Source: [Actinomadura] parvosata subsp. kistnae
GTDB taxonomy: Bacteria > Actinomycetota > Actinomycetes > Streptosporangiales > Streptosporangiaceae
Direction of reading: 5' to 3'
Assembly: GCF_900323885.1 (NCBI RefSeq)
Contig: NZ_OOHJ01000006.1
Location: forward strand, 248,001 to 312,000
Length of the DNA: 64,000 bases
A program made the translations under genes and the position numbers. Positions 25,910 to 34,797 of the stretch are shown one piece after another; position 1 is the stretch's first letter, and every line of letters begins with the position of its first letter. Under the pieces are notes generated by a model. It was given only the letters and a program-made list of their open reading frames with translations, made no database searches and was not told the origin of the DNA.

Positions 25910-26016
25910 GCTACTGTCAACTTCGATGACGAGACCACCGATATTTCGGCATGAATCAAAGTGACAGTGCCAAGGTCAGGGGCGGGTCTCACTGTCATCT
26001 TTAATGCTTCCAGACA
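25910..26016. promoter_or_regulatory. right-end repeats of the Tn7-like transposon
   Basis: The terminal repeat occupies 25991-26016 and ends CCAGACA. The 22-bp block at 25910-25931 (ACTGTCAACTTCGATGAC core) is the exact inverse of 16950-16971. A further CAAAGTGACAGTG at about 25957-25969 resembles a site in the other orientation. Confidence 0.75.
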
Positions 26017-26021
26017 CCCTC
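26017..26021. repeat. target-site duplication, right copy (CCCTC)
   Basis: Matches 14173-14177 and follows directly on the ACA terminus of the Tn7-like transposon. Confidence 0.85.
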
Positions 26022-26030
26022 CGTTGTCCT

Positions 26031-26226
26031 GTCTCACGAGACCTGTCCTGTCTCACGAGACCTGGCGTGCGTCTCATCCACCTGGCGTGATTCGCCGTTC
26101 CGTCTCACCTAGTTGGCGTGACTGCCTGATCACGCAGCACTCGGTGTCTCATGTAGGTGGCGTGCGCGGAGCGGATGTCTCACCTAGTTGGCGTGGATTG
26201 GCGAAAGTCTCAGACATCTGGCGTCT
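26031..26226. repeat. seven direct repeats, probable TnsB sites at the left end of a second Tn7-like element
   Basis: Units start at 26031, 26050, 26071, 26102, 26146, 26177 and 26207. Each reads GTCTCA, 7 nt, then TGGCGTG (the first has only the left half; the last ends TGGCGTC). A TGTCCTG just before the array (about 26025) may be the outer end. The motif differs completely from the sites of the first transposon. They lie directly upstream of the second tnsA. Confidence 0.75.
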
Positions 26227-26288
26227 TTGGCAACTACAGTGCGTCCTCGTATGGCTGCAATGCGTACGATACGTGGCGGTGGTCTACC

Positions 26289-27032
26289 TTGACGGCGTTA
26301 TCGGCGGCTCGCGTCGAGCGGACCGGGTTTCATCTGACCTTCCTAGACGATGCAGGGGTCGAGCAGCATGCCCCGCTGGCTGTGAGTTGGCATGTCCGGT
26401 TTGAGCGGGCACCGGCGGTGCGGTCGTTTCCGTCGTTCCGCGGGCAGAAGAACTTCCCAGGCTGGTGGTGGTCGGCCACAACTGGCGATCACGTTGGCTA
26501 CGAGTCGTGGGTCGAGCGCGACGTGCTGATGGCGATGGACTTCGACCAGGACATCGTCGCCTTCGCCTCCCAACCTTTCTGGCTCACCTGGGCCGCCGAC
26601 GATCGCGTGCGACGACATGCACCGGACTACTTCGCCCGGACGCGGGACGGCCAAGGCCTGGTCGTGGATGTCCGACCTGACGACCGAGTCGATCCGGCGG
26701 CGAGTGAGGCATTCGCGGCCATGGGGCGCGCCTGCGAGGAGGTGGGCTGGAAGTTCCATCGAACGGGCGGCCCTGACCCAGTGCTGCGATCGAACCTTCG
26801 CTGGCTGGCGGGCTATCGCCACCGGCGCTGCTATCGGGAAGAGCTCGCTCAAGAACTGCTCCACGTATTCAGCGCTCCGACCGCGCTGTTGCGCGGCGCT
26901 CAGCAGGTTGGTGACCAGTTGGTGACGCTTCCGGTGCTCTATCACCTGCTCTGGACCGGGCATCTGACCACAGACCTTGATTCCTCGGTTCTCGGCCCGG
27001 CCGCCATCGTTCGCGCATCGGACCTGCCATGA
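26289..27032 (+). CDS. tnsA: TnsA-like endonuclease of the second Tn7-like element
   Basis: About 247 residues from a TTG at 26289; in-frame ATGs further up lie within the repeat array and are unlikely. Family blocks: VRSFPSFRGQKNFPGWWWS, YESWVERDVLMAMDFD and HAPDYFAR. Where the nuclease Lys is expected the sequence has VVDVRPDD, an Arg. That may be normal for this lineage, but I cannot check. The stop overlaps the start of the broken tnsB (ATGA). It belongs to a different lineage from the tnsA at 18260. Confidence 0.75.
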   Translation: MTALSAARVERTGFHLTFLDDAGVEQHAPLAVSWHVRFERAPAVRSFPSFRGQKNFPGWWWSATTGDHVGYESWVERDVLMAMDFDQDIVAFASQPFWLTWAADDRVRRHAPDYFARTRDGQGLVVDVRPDDRVDPAASEAFAAMGRACEEVGWKFHRTGGPDPVLRSNLRWLAGYRHRRCYREELAQELLHVFSAPTALLRGAQQVGDQLVTLPVLYHLLWTGHLTTDLDSSVLGPAAIVRASDLP

Positions 27033-28085
27033 GTACGGCACGAACGCCGAGGCCACCTGGGCTGCATCTCGGTGACCGAGTCATCCTTGAGAAGACGATG
27101 CATACCGTGGTCGGCTTGGCCGGCACCTTGGTACGGCTCGCCGCCGAGAACGGCGGCACCACCGCGATGCACCTGCCGCACTTGCTGGCCGACCCTTCCT
27201 TTGAGCTCCTGGGCGGCCCTGCTGGGCACCGCTTACCTTACCGGCAGGGCTCTTGGACGACCTTGCCGAGCAGGTCGTCGAAGAGGCCTGCTGGTGGGAG
27301 CACTACATCGTCGAGGTCCTGACCGGCGTGCGCCCCGATGCCCCGGCTGGCACTCGACCGAGACCTGAGTTCGACCCCGGCTTGCCCGCGGTCCGCGAAC
27401 GCGACCAGGCCAAGGCCCGCGAACCGGCCAAGACGGGCCGTGAGGGAGTCAGCCTGCGCGCCATCGAGCGCAAGCGTCAGCGCTATCAGGCTCAAGGCCT
27501 GGCCGGGCTGGTCGACGGACGCTACGAAGGCACCGGCGGATCATCTGGACGAGTCGACCCGCACGTGCTGGCGACGCTGTCTCAGGCGATTGAGGAGTCC
27601 ACGGAGCGATCCGCTCGAACGGCGAGCTACTTCTACGGGAAGATCGGCCAGCTCGTTGCCGATCAACCTGATGTCCGCATGCCTTCTCGCGCAACCTTCT
27701 GCCGCCTGTTCGACCGGCTCTCCCGTGGAGGCCACGTCACCGGCTCTGCCCGCACCCGCCGATCGCTGGCCAGCCGCCCGGATGGCGAGTTCAGCCAGGT
27801 CACCGCCAACCGTCCGGGCGGACGGATGGAGATCGACTCCACGCCGTTGGACATCTTGGTGACGTTCGACGACGGCGTGGTCGGGCGAGTCGAGCTCACC
27901 GGTATGGTCGACCGGGCCACCCGCACCGTCACCGCGGGCGGGCTCCGGCCGGCTACCAAGTCGGTGGACGCGGCACTCCTGCTGACGCGAACGGTCACCC
28001 CGGAGCGATGCGTCCAGGCTGGGTCCCAGCACTGTCCATGGCCCGCTCCGTGCTGCCCTATGAGCGTCCTAGGAAGCGATCCTGA
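27029..28085 (+). pseudogene. tnsB: TnsB-like transposase of the second element, frameshifted and truncated
   Basis: The N-terminus (LHLGDRVILEKTMHTVVGLA) is in one frame. Near 27249 the frame changes to LDDLAEQVVEEACWWE, followed by HTH domains and the first catalytic Asp (MEIDSTPLDILV). Near 28006 one base is missing, and the protein continues as MRPGWVPALSMARSVLPYE in the next frame. It then ends abruptly at 28085. The rest of the DDE core, tnsC and tniQ are absent. The second element is therefore a dead remnant at its right side. Confidence 0.8.
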
Positions 28086-28086
28086 G

Positions 28087-28110
28087 ACCAGTCACGTGAC
28101 AGATTCGCTG
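28087..28110 (+). promoter_or_regulatory. copy 1 of a dispersed promoter-like motif
   Basis: CCAGTCACGTGACAGATTCG followed by CTG. It is identical over 24 bp to 32654-32677. CATAGCCTG lies about 36 bp after its start, as in copy 4. A 15-codon ORF (28162-28209, MQINKGWLVMVVTKR) follows, of unknown meaning. Confidence 0.5.
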
Positions 28111-28408
28111 CCCCGTGACCGGTCATAGCCTGGCCACATCACCGTCGCGCAAGGGCCGATCATGCAGATCAACAAAGGCTGGCTCGTCATGGTCGTCACG
28201 AAGCGCTGAGAGGTTGACCTCCGTCGCGCGGAGCCGGGCGCAGGTCGCCCTGCGAGTGCCCGGCCGAACCACGTCGTCGGTCACCGCAACGTGCTCGCCT
28301 CTCTCAAGAGCTGTCTGCGGGGGTCGGTTTTGCTTGCGTCTCCTCAGGGCCGACGCTGCTGTCCAGGCATGCGGCAAGCTCGAGGAGCACGCCGACGGAC
28401 ATTGCAGA
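28111..28408. other. 300 bp with no supported gene
   Basis: Holds only the 15-codon ORF mentioned for motif copy 1 and the 3' flank of the replication operon on the other strand. Confidence 0.4.
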
Positions 28409-28810
28409 TCAAGCCTTCGGAAGGGTGAGGCCCAGGGCGACCATGGCCGGAGAAGGCGGACCTCCTTCGGAACGCTCGGTCTTGTGACCGGGCTGACGCG
28501 GCGCGAGCGTGCGCGGATCGACCGACTCCAGCGGAGCGCCGGTGCTGTATTCACCGCCGGGCAGCGTGTCGCGATCGTGCGGAGCGAGCCAGAACACCCT
28601 GCGGTGGAAGGTCCCGGATGCCGCAGCCCCCTTGGCTGACGGCCCCAGGACGGCGTATCCCACCATCCGGCCATCGCGGTGATAGGCCGGTTTGCCTCGA
28701 CGCGTGGGCAGCCGATCGAGACTCTGGCGGACGTAGTCGAGCTTGTCGATGTCCTCGAGCCAGACTATGTCGATCTCGTGGATCAAGCTCGCTTCGTTGA
28801 TCAGACTCAT
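28409..28810 (-). CDS. small protein of 133 residues at the end of the replication operon
   Basis: Start MSLINEASLIHEIDIVWLED, then a Pro/Gly-rich tail. No domain recognised. Its ATG overlaps the helicase stop (ATGA), so it is translationally coupled to the prim-pol and helicase genes. That context suggests an accessory replication or regulatory role. Confidence 0.6.
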   Translation of the reverse strand: MSLINEASLIHEIDIVWLEDIDKLDYVRQSLDRLPTRRGKPAYHRDGRMVGYAVLGPSAKGAAASGTFHRRVFWLAPHDRDTLPGGEYSTGAPLESVDPRTLAPRQPGHKTERSEGGPPSPAMVALGLTLPKA

Positions 28811-30321
28811 CGCTGCGGCTCCTGATCCTGCAAGTCGGCGCTGAGTGCGATCCCTGGGTAGTACTTGCGTGAGTTGGACAGAACCATGTCCTTGGGTGAG
28901 GCCATCTTGAGTGTGTCGCGTATGCGTGCAGCGAAGTTACGGGCTGAGACCGGCGAAGCTCCCTCTTCACCGCACCAGCGAGTGTAGGCGGTGTAGAGGC
29001 TGGTCTGTTCTGCACGCATTCCGGGGGCCATTATGCACGCATCCGCAATGAATCGCCCCACCACATCCTCCGTCGCTTCATAGGCGTCAGTAGCTAGACG
29101 TACCCGTTCAGGACCGGACAAGTCCTTCTCCCCGGTCAGGTAGCGGCGTGCACCATCGACGAGCCATGCGAGTATCCCCGGCCCTTCCTCATCGACCAGG
29201 ATGCGCGCCAGGTTGTCAATCTTCTGGGCATCGGACACCACGCGCTCGAAGGGGATCAAGCGCAGTCTCCGCCAGAAGGCGAAGCCTCCCGTACTGACCT
29301 CCGGCCGATGGTTTCCCAGCAGCCACAGGTGATGGGTCGGGTCGAAGCTGAAGAAGTCCTGTCGCATGCGACGGGCCTTGATCTTGTCTCCGCCCGTCAG
29401 GAGCTTGACCCGAGCTTCGTCGAAGCGGTCGCCGGGCTTGAGCTCGGAGCAGACGATGATGCGGCGGCCGTGCAGCTCGGCCAGATCGGTCGGATGGCCG
29501 TCGAACGACTTGGCCATGAGGAATCCCGGCGGCGCGGCGTCGGCGTAGTCGCCCAGCAGTTGCAGCATCACTTCCAGCAGAACCGACTTGCCGTTCTTTC
29601 CGGCGCCGAACAGGAACGGCAGCACCTGCGCCCCGACATCGCCCGAGATGGAGTAGCCGAGCAGCAGGTGCAGGAAGTCGATGGTCTGTTCGCCTTCGGC
29701 GTCATCTCCGAAGGTGTCGACCAGAAAGCGTTCCCAGCGAGGAATGGGGGTGGTTTCCGGGGCCAGGGTCGTGGCCCGCGAGTGAAGGTGCTTGTGCGGG
29801 TCGGGCGGGGTGATCAGGCCGGTGCGCAGGTCCACGACGCCTGCCGGAGTGCACAAGGCGTACGGATCGGCGTCCAGCATGGTGGCATTGAGCGCCATGC
29901 CAGGGGCGGCCTTGGCCTGCAGCAGCATGGCGTGGATGCCGGCCGTCGACAGCGCCCGCTTCTTGTGCCGTCTCAGTTCGGCGGGGGAGTGGCGGTGATA
30001 TGGGTCGATCGTCGCCAGCTGCTCGGCCATGTCGCCGGCCGCCCACAGGACGGTGTCACCTTCATCGAGCACCCACCGGTAGTCGGCCCACCGGTACCAG
30101 CCGAGCCCCGGCACATGCCGGAAGTCGCGGCCGTAGAGGTCGACGAACAGCTTGGCGTTGCCGCGGTCGCTGAGATGTTCGGGCAGCAGGCCGTTCTTGG
30201 TGGCCGACGGCGGCAGGGAGGACTCCTGGGCCGGCGCGGCGGTGGGAAGGTCGGCCAGGTCGAGCATCTGCTGTGCGACGGCTTCGGCGTTGAAGTTGCC
30301 TGGCTCCGTTCTGGGAGTCAT
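28807..30321 (-). CDS. D5-type (SF3) phage/plasmid replicative helicase
   Basis: 504 residues. The N-terminal D5_N region (AKLFVDLYGRDFRHVPGLGW) precedes an SF3 helicase with Walker A FLFGAGKNGKSVLLEV (around residue 270), a Walker B/B' region (GRRIIVCSELKPG) and sensor LWLLGNHRPEV. It is the C-terminal half of P4-type primase-helicases encoded as a separate gene. It overlaps prim-pol before and the small gene after by ATGA. With prim-pol and the nearby iteron-like repeats it forms an autonomous replication module. Confidence 0.92.
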   Translation of the reverse strand: MTPRTEPGNFNAEAVAQQMLDLADLPTAAPAQESSLPPSATKNGLLPEHLSDRGNAKLFVDLYGRDFRHVPGLGWYRWADYRWVLDEGDTVLWAAGDMAEQLATIDPYHRHSPAELRRHKKRALSTAGIHAMLLQAKAAPGMALNATMLDADPYALCTPAGVVDLRTGLITPPDPHKHLHSRATTLAPETTPIPRWERFLVDTFGDDAEGEQTIDFLHLLLGYSISGDVGAQVLPFLFGAGKNGKSVLLEVMLQLLGDYADAAPPGFLMAKSFDGHPTDLAELHGRRIIVCSELKPGDRFDEARVKLLTGGDKIKARRMRQDFFSFDPTHHLWLLGNHRPEVSTGGFAFWRRLRLIPFERVVSDAQKIDNLARILVDEEGPGILAWLVDGARRYLTGEKDLSGPERVRLATDAYEATEDVVGRFIADACIMAPGMRAEQTSLYTAYTRWCGEEGASPVSARNFAARIRDTLKMASPKDMVLSNSRKYYPGIALSADLQDQEPQR

Positions 30322-31427
30322 GAGCGTCCCTGAAGATAGAGCGGGCGAGTGGCACCTCGGGTCAGGCCACTGGCGATGATTTTCGCTGAGCGGTTCTCTT
30401 GTCCGGCGCGGGCGTGCCGGGCGGCTCTGGTGAGCTCCTGTTCCGCGTCCTGCCTGCTGAGGTAGCCTCCCGCTACCAGGCCGCCGGCAGTGTAGGCGGC
30501 GCGGTTCAGTTTCGCCGTGAAGCCCGCGCCCTCGTCGACGGCGGCGCACGCTTCGACCTCGGCCGCCAGAGTGTGCAGGATGCGCAGAGCGGGATGCGCG
30601 CCGCCTCCTGCCTTCGTGACGGCTTCGCGGGCACGGGGCGGGACAGGCGGGCTCGTCTCGGCGAGTGTACGGGGCCTGTCGCCAGGCACATGTCCGGTCC
30701 GGGCGAGCTCTTGGGCCAGCCAGCGGGGAAGTGCCGCAGGCTGACGGCTCTCTCCCAACGGGGTGTAGAGGCCGTCCTTCGTCCGGGTGCCCGGGGCGAT
30801 GATGTAGCCGCCGTGCGCTCGGACGTCCACCTGCCAGGCAAGAGCACGCGCCTTACCAGAGCCGGTGGAGCACAGGAACGTCATACCAGGATCAGCTCGG
30901 TACCAGACGTGCAGCCCGCCCGAGGGGGTGCGGATACGCAAGGTGGTGGCGTCTTCGGCGGGGCTCTTTTGGCCGCGCAACGCGGCCAAAAGAGCCAGAG
31001 TGTGATAGCCCGAGGCCAGCCCCGTCAGGTCGACCTTCGGGTGAATGGGGATGCCGGGCAACAGCTGGTCGCGGTCCGGCACAGGCGTGGGGTGGGCATC
31101 GATGTCGATGACGACAAGTCTGGCTGGGCCGCACGCTACGCCCACGCCGGAGCCGGGCTGGGTCCGCCACCACCGGTTGATGACCTGCTGGTCGAGAGTG
31201 GCCGCTAGATGGCCGTGGCACCAACGCCCTTCGGTGAGGCAGGGGCAGCCCTCAGCCACATGACCGGGGGCCTGGCAGACGGCGCAGTTTCGGGCGGGGA
31301 ACTTCCGGCCGGGGGCCAGTGGGTGGACTGGCCAGCCTTGAGCGGCGCACCATCGCGCAAGAGAGAGCGACTCACTCGGGAAAGGCTGTACGGCATCGGC
31401 TGTCTGAAGAGGGGAAAGCAGCGTCAC
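30318..31427 (-). CDS. bifunctional DNA primase/polymerase (prim-pol)
   Basis: 369 residues. The prim-pol domain (residues about 20-230) shows LARWCAAQGWPVHPLAPG, a Cys-rich zinc segment (CAVCQAPGHVAEGCPC), GVACGPARLVVIDIDAHP with the catalytic DxD, and TLRIRTPSGGLHVWY. It synthesises primers at the element's origin. The GTG at 31427 is chosen for its AAGGGA 5 nt upstream and because the family signature begins soon after. It is the first gene of the prim-pol/helicase/small-protein operon. Confidence 0.9.
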   Translation of the reverse strand: MTLLSPLQTADAVQPFPSESLSLARWCAAQGWPVHPLAPGRKFPARNCAVCQAPGHVAEGCPCLTEGRWCHGHLAATLDQQVINRWWRTQPGSGVGVACGPARLVVIDIDAHPTPVPDRDQLLPGIPIHPKVDLTGLASGYHTLALLAALRGQKSPAEDATTLRIRTPSGGLHVWYRADPGMTFLCSTGSGKARALAWQVDVRAHGGYIIAPGTRTKDGLYTPLGESRQPAALPRWLAQELARTGHVPGDRPRTLAETSPPVPPRAREAVTKAGGGAHPALRILHTLAAEVEACAAVDEGAGFTAKLNRAAYTAGGLVAGGYLSRQDAEQELTRAARHARAGQENRSAKIIASGLTRGATRPLYLQGRS

Positions 31428-32277
31428 ATCGTCCCTTCTCTTCGGCCGTCGGTGTGCTGGGGCCATGCCCGGCGGTGGGACGAGTCGAGCTCGGCGGTCG
31501 CCGTGGAGCTGAGCGACTGGAGCGACTGAAGCGACCGACCCTCGGACATGGCACAACAGAGTAGCGGACCGGGGGGCGTGTGCGGCGGATTAGGCAGGCG
31601 TGGCGGGTGGGAGAAAGGGGGAACAACGGGGAGAGGCCATCCGCTGCCTCTGCCCCAGGCCCGTCGACGGCTGGCTCCCTGTTCTTCGGTCGCTGGTGCT
31701 TGAGTCGCTTCAGTCATGAGCAGGAACACATTGCTGAGCAGGACAGCAGCGACCTGGGAGCGACTGAAGCGACTCAGGTCTCCATCTATGAGTGCCTGCA
31801 AAACGAGCAGTATTACGGGGCCATATAGGGCAGGGACAGTCGCTTGGGTCGCTCCGAAAGCCACGGCCGGCCTGCTGACCTGCTGTTTCGTCCAGCGACT
31901 CAACCACAGCGACCGAACCGCAGCGACTCAATGCCGCCTGGCCTGATGAGCTTGGGTCACTGACATCACGAGTCCTCCCGGCAAAGCCCCCTGCGGGACC
32001 ACTACACCGATGTCGACGGTGCTCGCCCTCCCCGGGACGCAGTGAGTTTCGTTCCACTTTCCGTGTCTCCCCCTGGCCGCGACCTCGCCTTCTCGGACGT
32101 GAGAATCAGTCGCTTCGGTCGCTGGCTGTCTTCGCCTGTACATCCGCCCCTCATGAGAGCGCCCTGCGTGCCCCGTCTTCCTGGTATCAGCGACCAGAGC
32201 GACCGAGGCCGCAACCATGACCGACCCTACGCCAGCTCGCGCCTCCGGAAACGGCCATTTCCCACCTGAACGCGCAC

Positions 32278-32300
32278 AACCAGTCACTTGACGGATGCAC
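32278..32300 (+). promoter_or_regulatory. copy 2 of the dispersed promoter-like motif
   Basis: CCAGTCACTTGACGGATGCA with a consensus -35 (TTGACG). It lies inside the iteron-like region; no gene clearly follows. Confidence 0.4.
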
Positions 32301-32653
32301 ACAAAGCCCTCACGACGGGCCCCAGCCCCGGCGACGCGAGAGCTTCTGGGTCGCTTGCCACGGCTGCCGTCGGCCACGAACGGCCTGATCAAAACGGGTT
32401 ACACGCTCGCCGACGGCGGCCGGGCACCCCAGCCCGAGGAGGGTTTGGCCGCAACAGCACTGACAGCCGCCTGGAACAGTCGCTGTCTCGGCCGGCTGCC
32501 TCACCGTGCCGAGCTGACACATCCAGCAAGCACCCCAACCCATACCAGCCCGACGACAACGGCCGATCAGGATCGCTACGGTCGCTCCGTGACAGGGGCC
32601 CCCGCCCCTCGCGCCTCTCCACAATCAGGCGATGCCGTACGGCAAGGGAACTC

Positions 32654-32677
32654 ACCAGTCACGTGACAGATTCGCTG
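32654..32677 (+). promoter_or_regulatory. copy 3 of the dispersed promoter-like motif
   Basis: Identical over 24 bp to copy 1 at 28087. It lies inside the iteron-like region. Confidence 0.45.
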
Positions 32678-32909
32678 GCGGAGCCGAGTGGTTTTAATCG
32701 TGGCGATGGCCAGCAGCCCTCCAGGCCAGTTCCACGAGGGCATCGGCGATGGCTGAAGAGTCGCTCGTCCCAGCGACCGAAGCGACCCATGCCCTCGCAT
32801 GCCCCGGAACGCACCCCTTCCCTCGAAAAGGCGACTGCATGACAGCGACCCTCGGTCGCTCCGGTCGCTGTCTGGTGCCCGCCCGGCTCACAGCGACTGA
32901 AGCGACCGA

Positions 32910-33211
32910 AATCTCGGATAGGCTCTCGACTCGCGCGCCGGGGCGCGAGTCCACTGCCTGTGCGTGGCCCTCATGGCGCTCGCCCCTCCGCGTTCAGGGA
33001 TACCTCCCCCAAGGGCACGCCGCAGGCAGGCTCGCGGCCGCCAGGCCGTTCCTGTGCCGGCCACCACGAGGACATCCGCGAGTTCCCCACGCCTTTCCCC
33101 GCAAGGGAGGCCCCAAACCGTGCCGATGGCCGAGGATCCGTTTCGGCCCGCAGGAGGCAATCCGGGTGAAATCGATCCACCAGAGGTCACCGATCCACTA
33201 CACATCTGCTC
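32910..33211. other. intergenic region before the serine hydrolase gene
   Basis: About 300 bp. The short ORFs seen on both strands have no domain. It contains the promoter region of the hydrolase, but I cannot fix a promoter. Confidence 0.4.
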
Positions 33212-34486
33212 ATGACGATCAATAAGCCGCGCACGTCCATGTCGACTGGTCTGAGCCGCAGACGGTTCCTGGCGACGAGCGCCGCCACCGTGCCCGCCCT
33301 CGTTCTGGGAACCTCCCACCCCGCGCTCGCCGCGACGGTGCAGACCGCCGGAGTGGCCCCGGCCGCGCTGGCCGGCTTCGACAACGTGATCAAGACCTAC
33401 ATCGTCGAGCGCGCCATCTCCTGCGCCCAGCTCGCCATCACCAAGGACGGCAAGCTCGTGCTCGCACGGGCCTACCGCTACAGCGACGATCCGGCCGTGC
33501 CCACGCTCGGCCCCACCTCGCTGTTCCGCATCGCCAGCCTGAGCAAGCACATCACCGCTGTGGCGATCATGCGGCTAGCCCAGGACGGCAAGCTGAACCT
33601 CGGCACATCCGTCGCCTCCCTGCTCGGACTGCCCACCACGGCCGACCCCCGGCTGGCCAACGTGACAGTGTGGCGGCTGCTGCAGCACACCGGCGGCTGG
33701 GACCGCGACCTGTCGGGCGACTACCTGTACCTGGACCACACGATCGCCCGCTCCCTCGGCGTGCCTCTGCCGATCACGCGCGAGCACATCGTCCAGTACG
33801 CCTGCGCCCGCCCGCTCGACTTCACACCCGGCAGCCGGTACGCCTACAGCAACTACGGCTACCTGCTGCTTGGCATGATCGTCGAGAAGGTGTCGGGCAT
33901 GACCTATGAGGCATACATCCAGCAGAAGATCCTGGCCCCCGCCGGCATCACCCGGATGCGGCTCGGCCATACCCTCAAGGCACAGGCCGCGCCCGGCGAG
34001 ATCGTCTATGAGTCGGCACAGACGAGCACGACCGTCACCGACGCCTCCGGCGCGACGGTGCAGGCCCCGTACGGGGGCTTCAGCATGGAGAACCGCGGCC
34101 CCGGCGGCGGCTGGCTGGCCTCCGCGGTGGACCTGGTGCGCTTCGCGCGCATCCTCGACGCTCCCGGCACGGTGCTCAATGCCACCTCCATCTCCAGGAT
34201 GGTGGCCCAACCGGAGACCGGCGTCACCGAGAGCGGCTCCTGGTACGGAGCCGGTCTGTGGGTCCGCCAGGTCACGGGACACCTCAACACCTGGCACAGT
34301 GGCGGCCTGCCCGGCACCTACACCTACACCGCGCGCCTGCAGAACGGCTTCACCTACGCCGCCCTGTTCAACCGCAACGAGGAGAGCGGCTCACCGGACT
34401 TCGACGTGCTCAGCCCTCGCATCAACGCCGAGATCGGCAAGGTGACCTCCTGGCCCACGACGGACCTGTTCCCCCGCTACCTCTGA
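33212..34486 (+). CDS. Tat-exported serine beta-lactamase-like hydrolase (class C / D-alanyl carboxypeptidase fold)
   Basis: 424 residues. A twin-arginine signal LSRRRFLATSAATVPALVL runs to AALAA around residue 43. The catalytic fold has SLSK (IASLSKHITA), the YxN motif YSNYGY and the third motif HSGG. Proteins of this fold act outside the membrane on peptidoglycan stems, esters or beta-lactams; the exact substrate cannot be read from sequence. The ATG at 33212 places the Arg pair at the usual distance. Monocistronic by spacing. Confidence 0.9.
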   Translation: MTINKPRTSMSTGLSRRRFLATSAATVPALVLGTSHPALAATVQTAGVAPAALAGFDNVIKTYIVERAISCAQLAITKDGKLVLARAYRYSDDPAVPTLGPTSLFRIASLSKHITAVAIMRLAQDGKLNLGTSVASLLGLPTTADPRLANVTVWRLLQHTGGWDRDLSGDYLYLDHTIARSLGVPLPITREHIVQYACARPLDFTPGSRYAYSNYGYLLLGMIVEKVSGMTYEAYIQQKILAPAGITRMRLGHTLKAQAAPGEIVYESAQTSTTVTDASGATVQAPYGGFSMENRGPGGGWLASAVDLVRFARILDAPGTVLNATSISRMVAQPETGVTESGSWYGAGLWVRQVTGHLNTWHSGGLPGTYTYTARLQNGFTYAALFNRNEESGSPDFDVLSPRINAEIGKVTSWPTTDLFPRYL

Positions 34487-34718
34487 GGTCGGCTCGGGCG
34501 ACGAACTCCGAAGTCCATCAGGGACCTCGACCGGTGAGCCGTGGCATCGCTCCACGCGCTCGCCAGACCTGGCGACATCGGCATCCTTCTCTCAAGACCC
34601 CCTGACGCGATCTGACCGTCGCGCGCAACTCAGGCCGCAGAATGAGCCAGCGCGCCGCCAGTTGGCCGCCCGCCTGCGGGTGCGGCGAAGCGAGCCAAGG
34701 CCACCGACGCGGCGCATG

Positions 34719-34740
34719 CCAGTCGCGTGACGGATGCGCC
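34719..34740 (+). promoter_or_regulatory. copy 4 of the dispersed promoter-like motif, upstream of the spore-associated gene
   Basis: CCAGTCGCGTGACGGATGCG, with CATAGCCTG about 37 bp downstream of its start and the ATG of the spore-associated gene 78 bp away. Motif and CATAGCCTG have nearly the same spacing as in copy 1, so together they look like a promoter. Confidence 0.6.
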
Positions 34741-34797
34741 CGTCCCCGTCCCTCTCATAGCCTGCCATGCCGCACGTTTCCGCAAGAAAGGACACAC

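Larger units (their letters stand above)
14178..26016 (+). mobile_element. complete Tn7-like transposon with two TniQ genes; IS21-type element nested in its left end
   Basis: Ends found directly. The left end, read with the IS21 insertion and its duplication removed, starts TGTCTGGCGGCCTTGAAG. The right end, read inward, starts TGTCTGGAAGCATTAAAG. The 26-bp terminal repeats match at 21 positions and both end in GACAGT. The 5 bp outside each end are CCCTC (14173-14177 and 26017-26021), the target duplication expected for Tn7-like elements. Inside, each end holds further TnsB-type sites, including an identical 22-bp inverted repeat at 16950-16971 and 25910-25931. Genes in order: tniQ, tnsA, tnsB, tnsC, tniQ, then soxR-type, FMN reductase and erythromycin-esterase-like cargo. 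Length is about 11.8 kb, or about 9.1 kb without the IS. All transposition genes are intact. Confidence 0.9.
31512..32909. repeat. iteron-like array, about 27 copies of a 9-bp AGCGAC unit
   Basis: Units AGCGACTGA, AGCGACCGA and close variants occur in 12 small clusters on both strands. Many are exact 9-bp tandem pairs or triplets: 31512-31538 (three), 31748-31776, 31893-31930, 32108-32127 (minus), 32189-32206, 32757-32790, 32843-32870 and 32892-32909. The array fills the otherwise gene-poor 1.5 kb upstream of the prim-pol operon. Iterons bound by a replication protein at an origin are the simplest reading. Confidence 0.75.

Noticed and set aside
16950..25931. The 22-bp inverted repeat (CGTCATCGAAGTTGACAGTAGC) as the outer ends of the Tn7-like transposon.
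   Set aside because: It has no target duplication and lacks TGT...ACA at the outside; the true ends further out have both, so this pair is an internal TnsB-type site.
26031..26226. The GTCTCA repeats as a CRISPR array.
   Set aside because: Repeats are about 20 bp at irregular 19-44 bp spacing with no constant spacer length; they fit transposase-binding sites next to tnsA.
28087..32677. The 24-bp identical repeats at 28087 and 32654 as att sites of an integrated element.
   Set aside because: The same motif occurs at four other places in and outside the module, in both orientations and with promoter-like geometry, so attachment sites are less likely.
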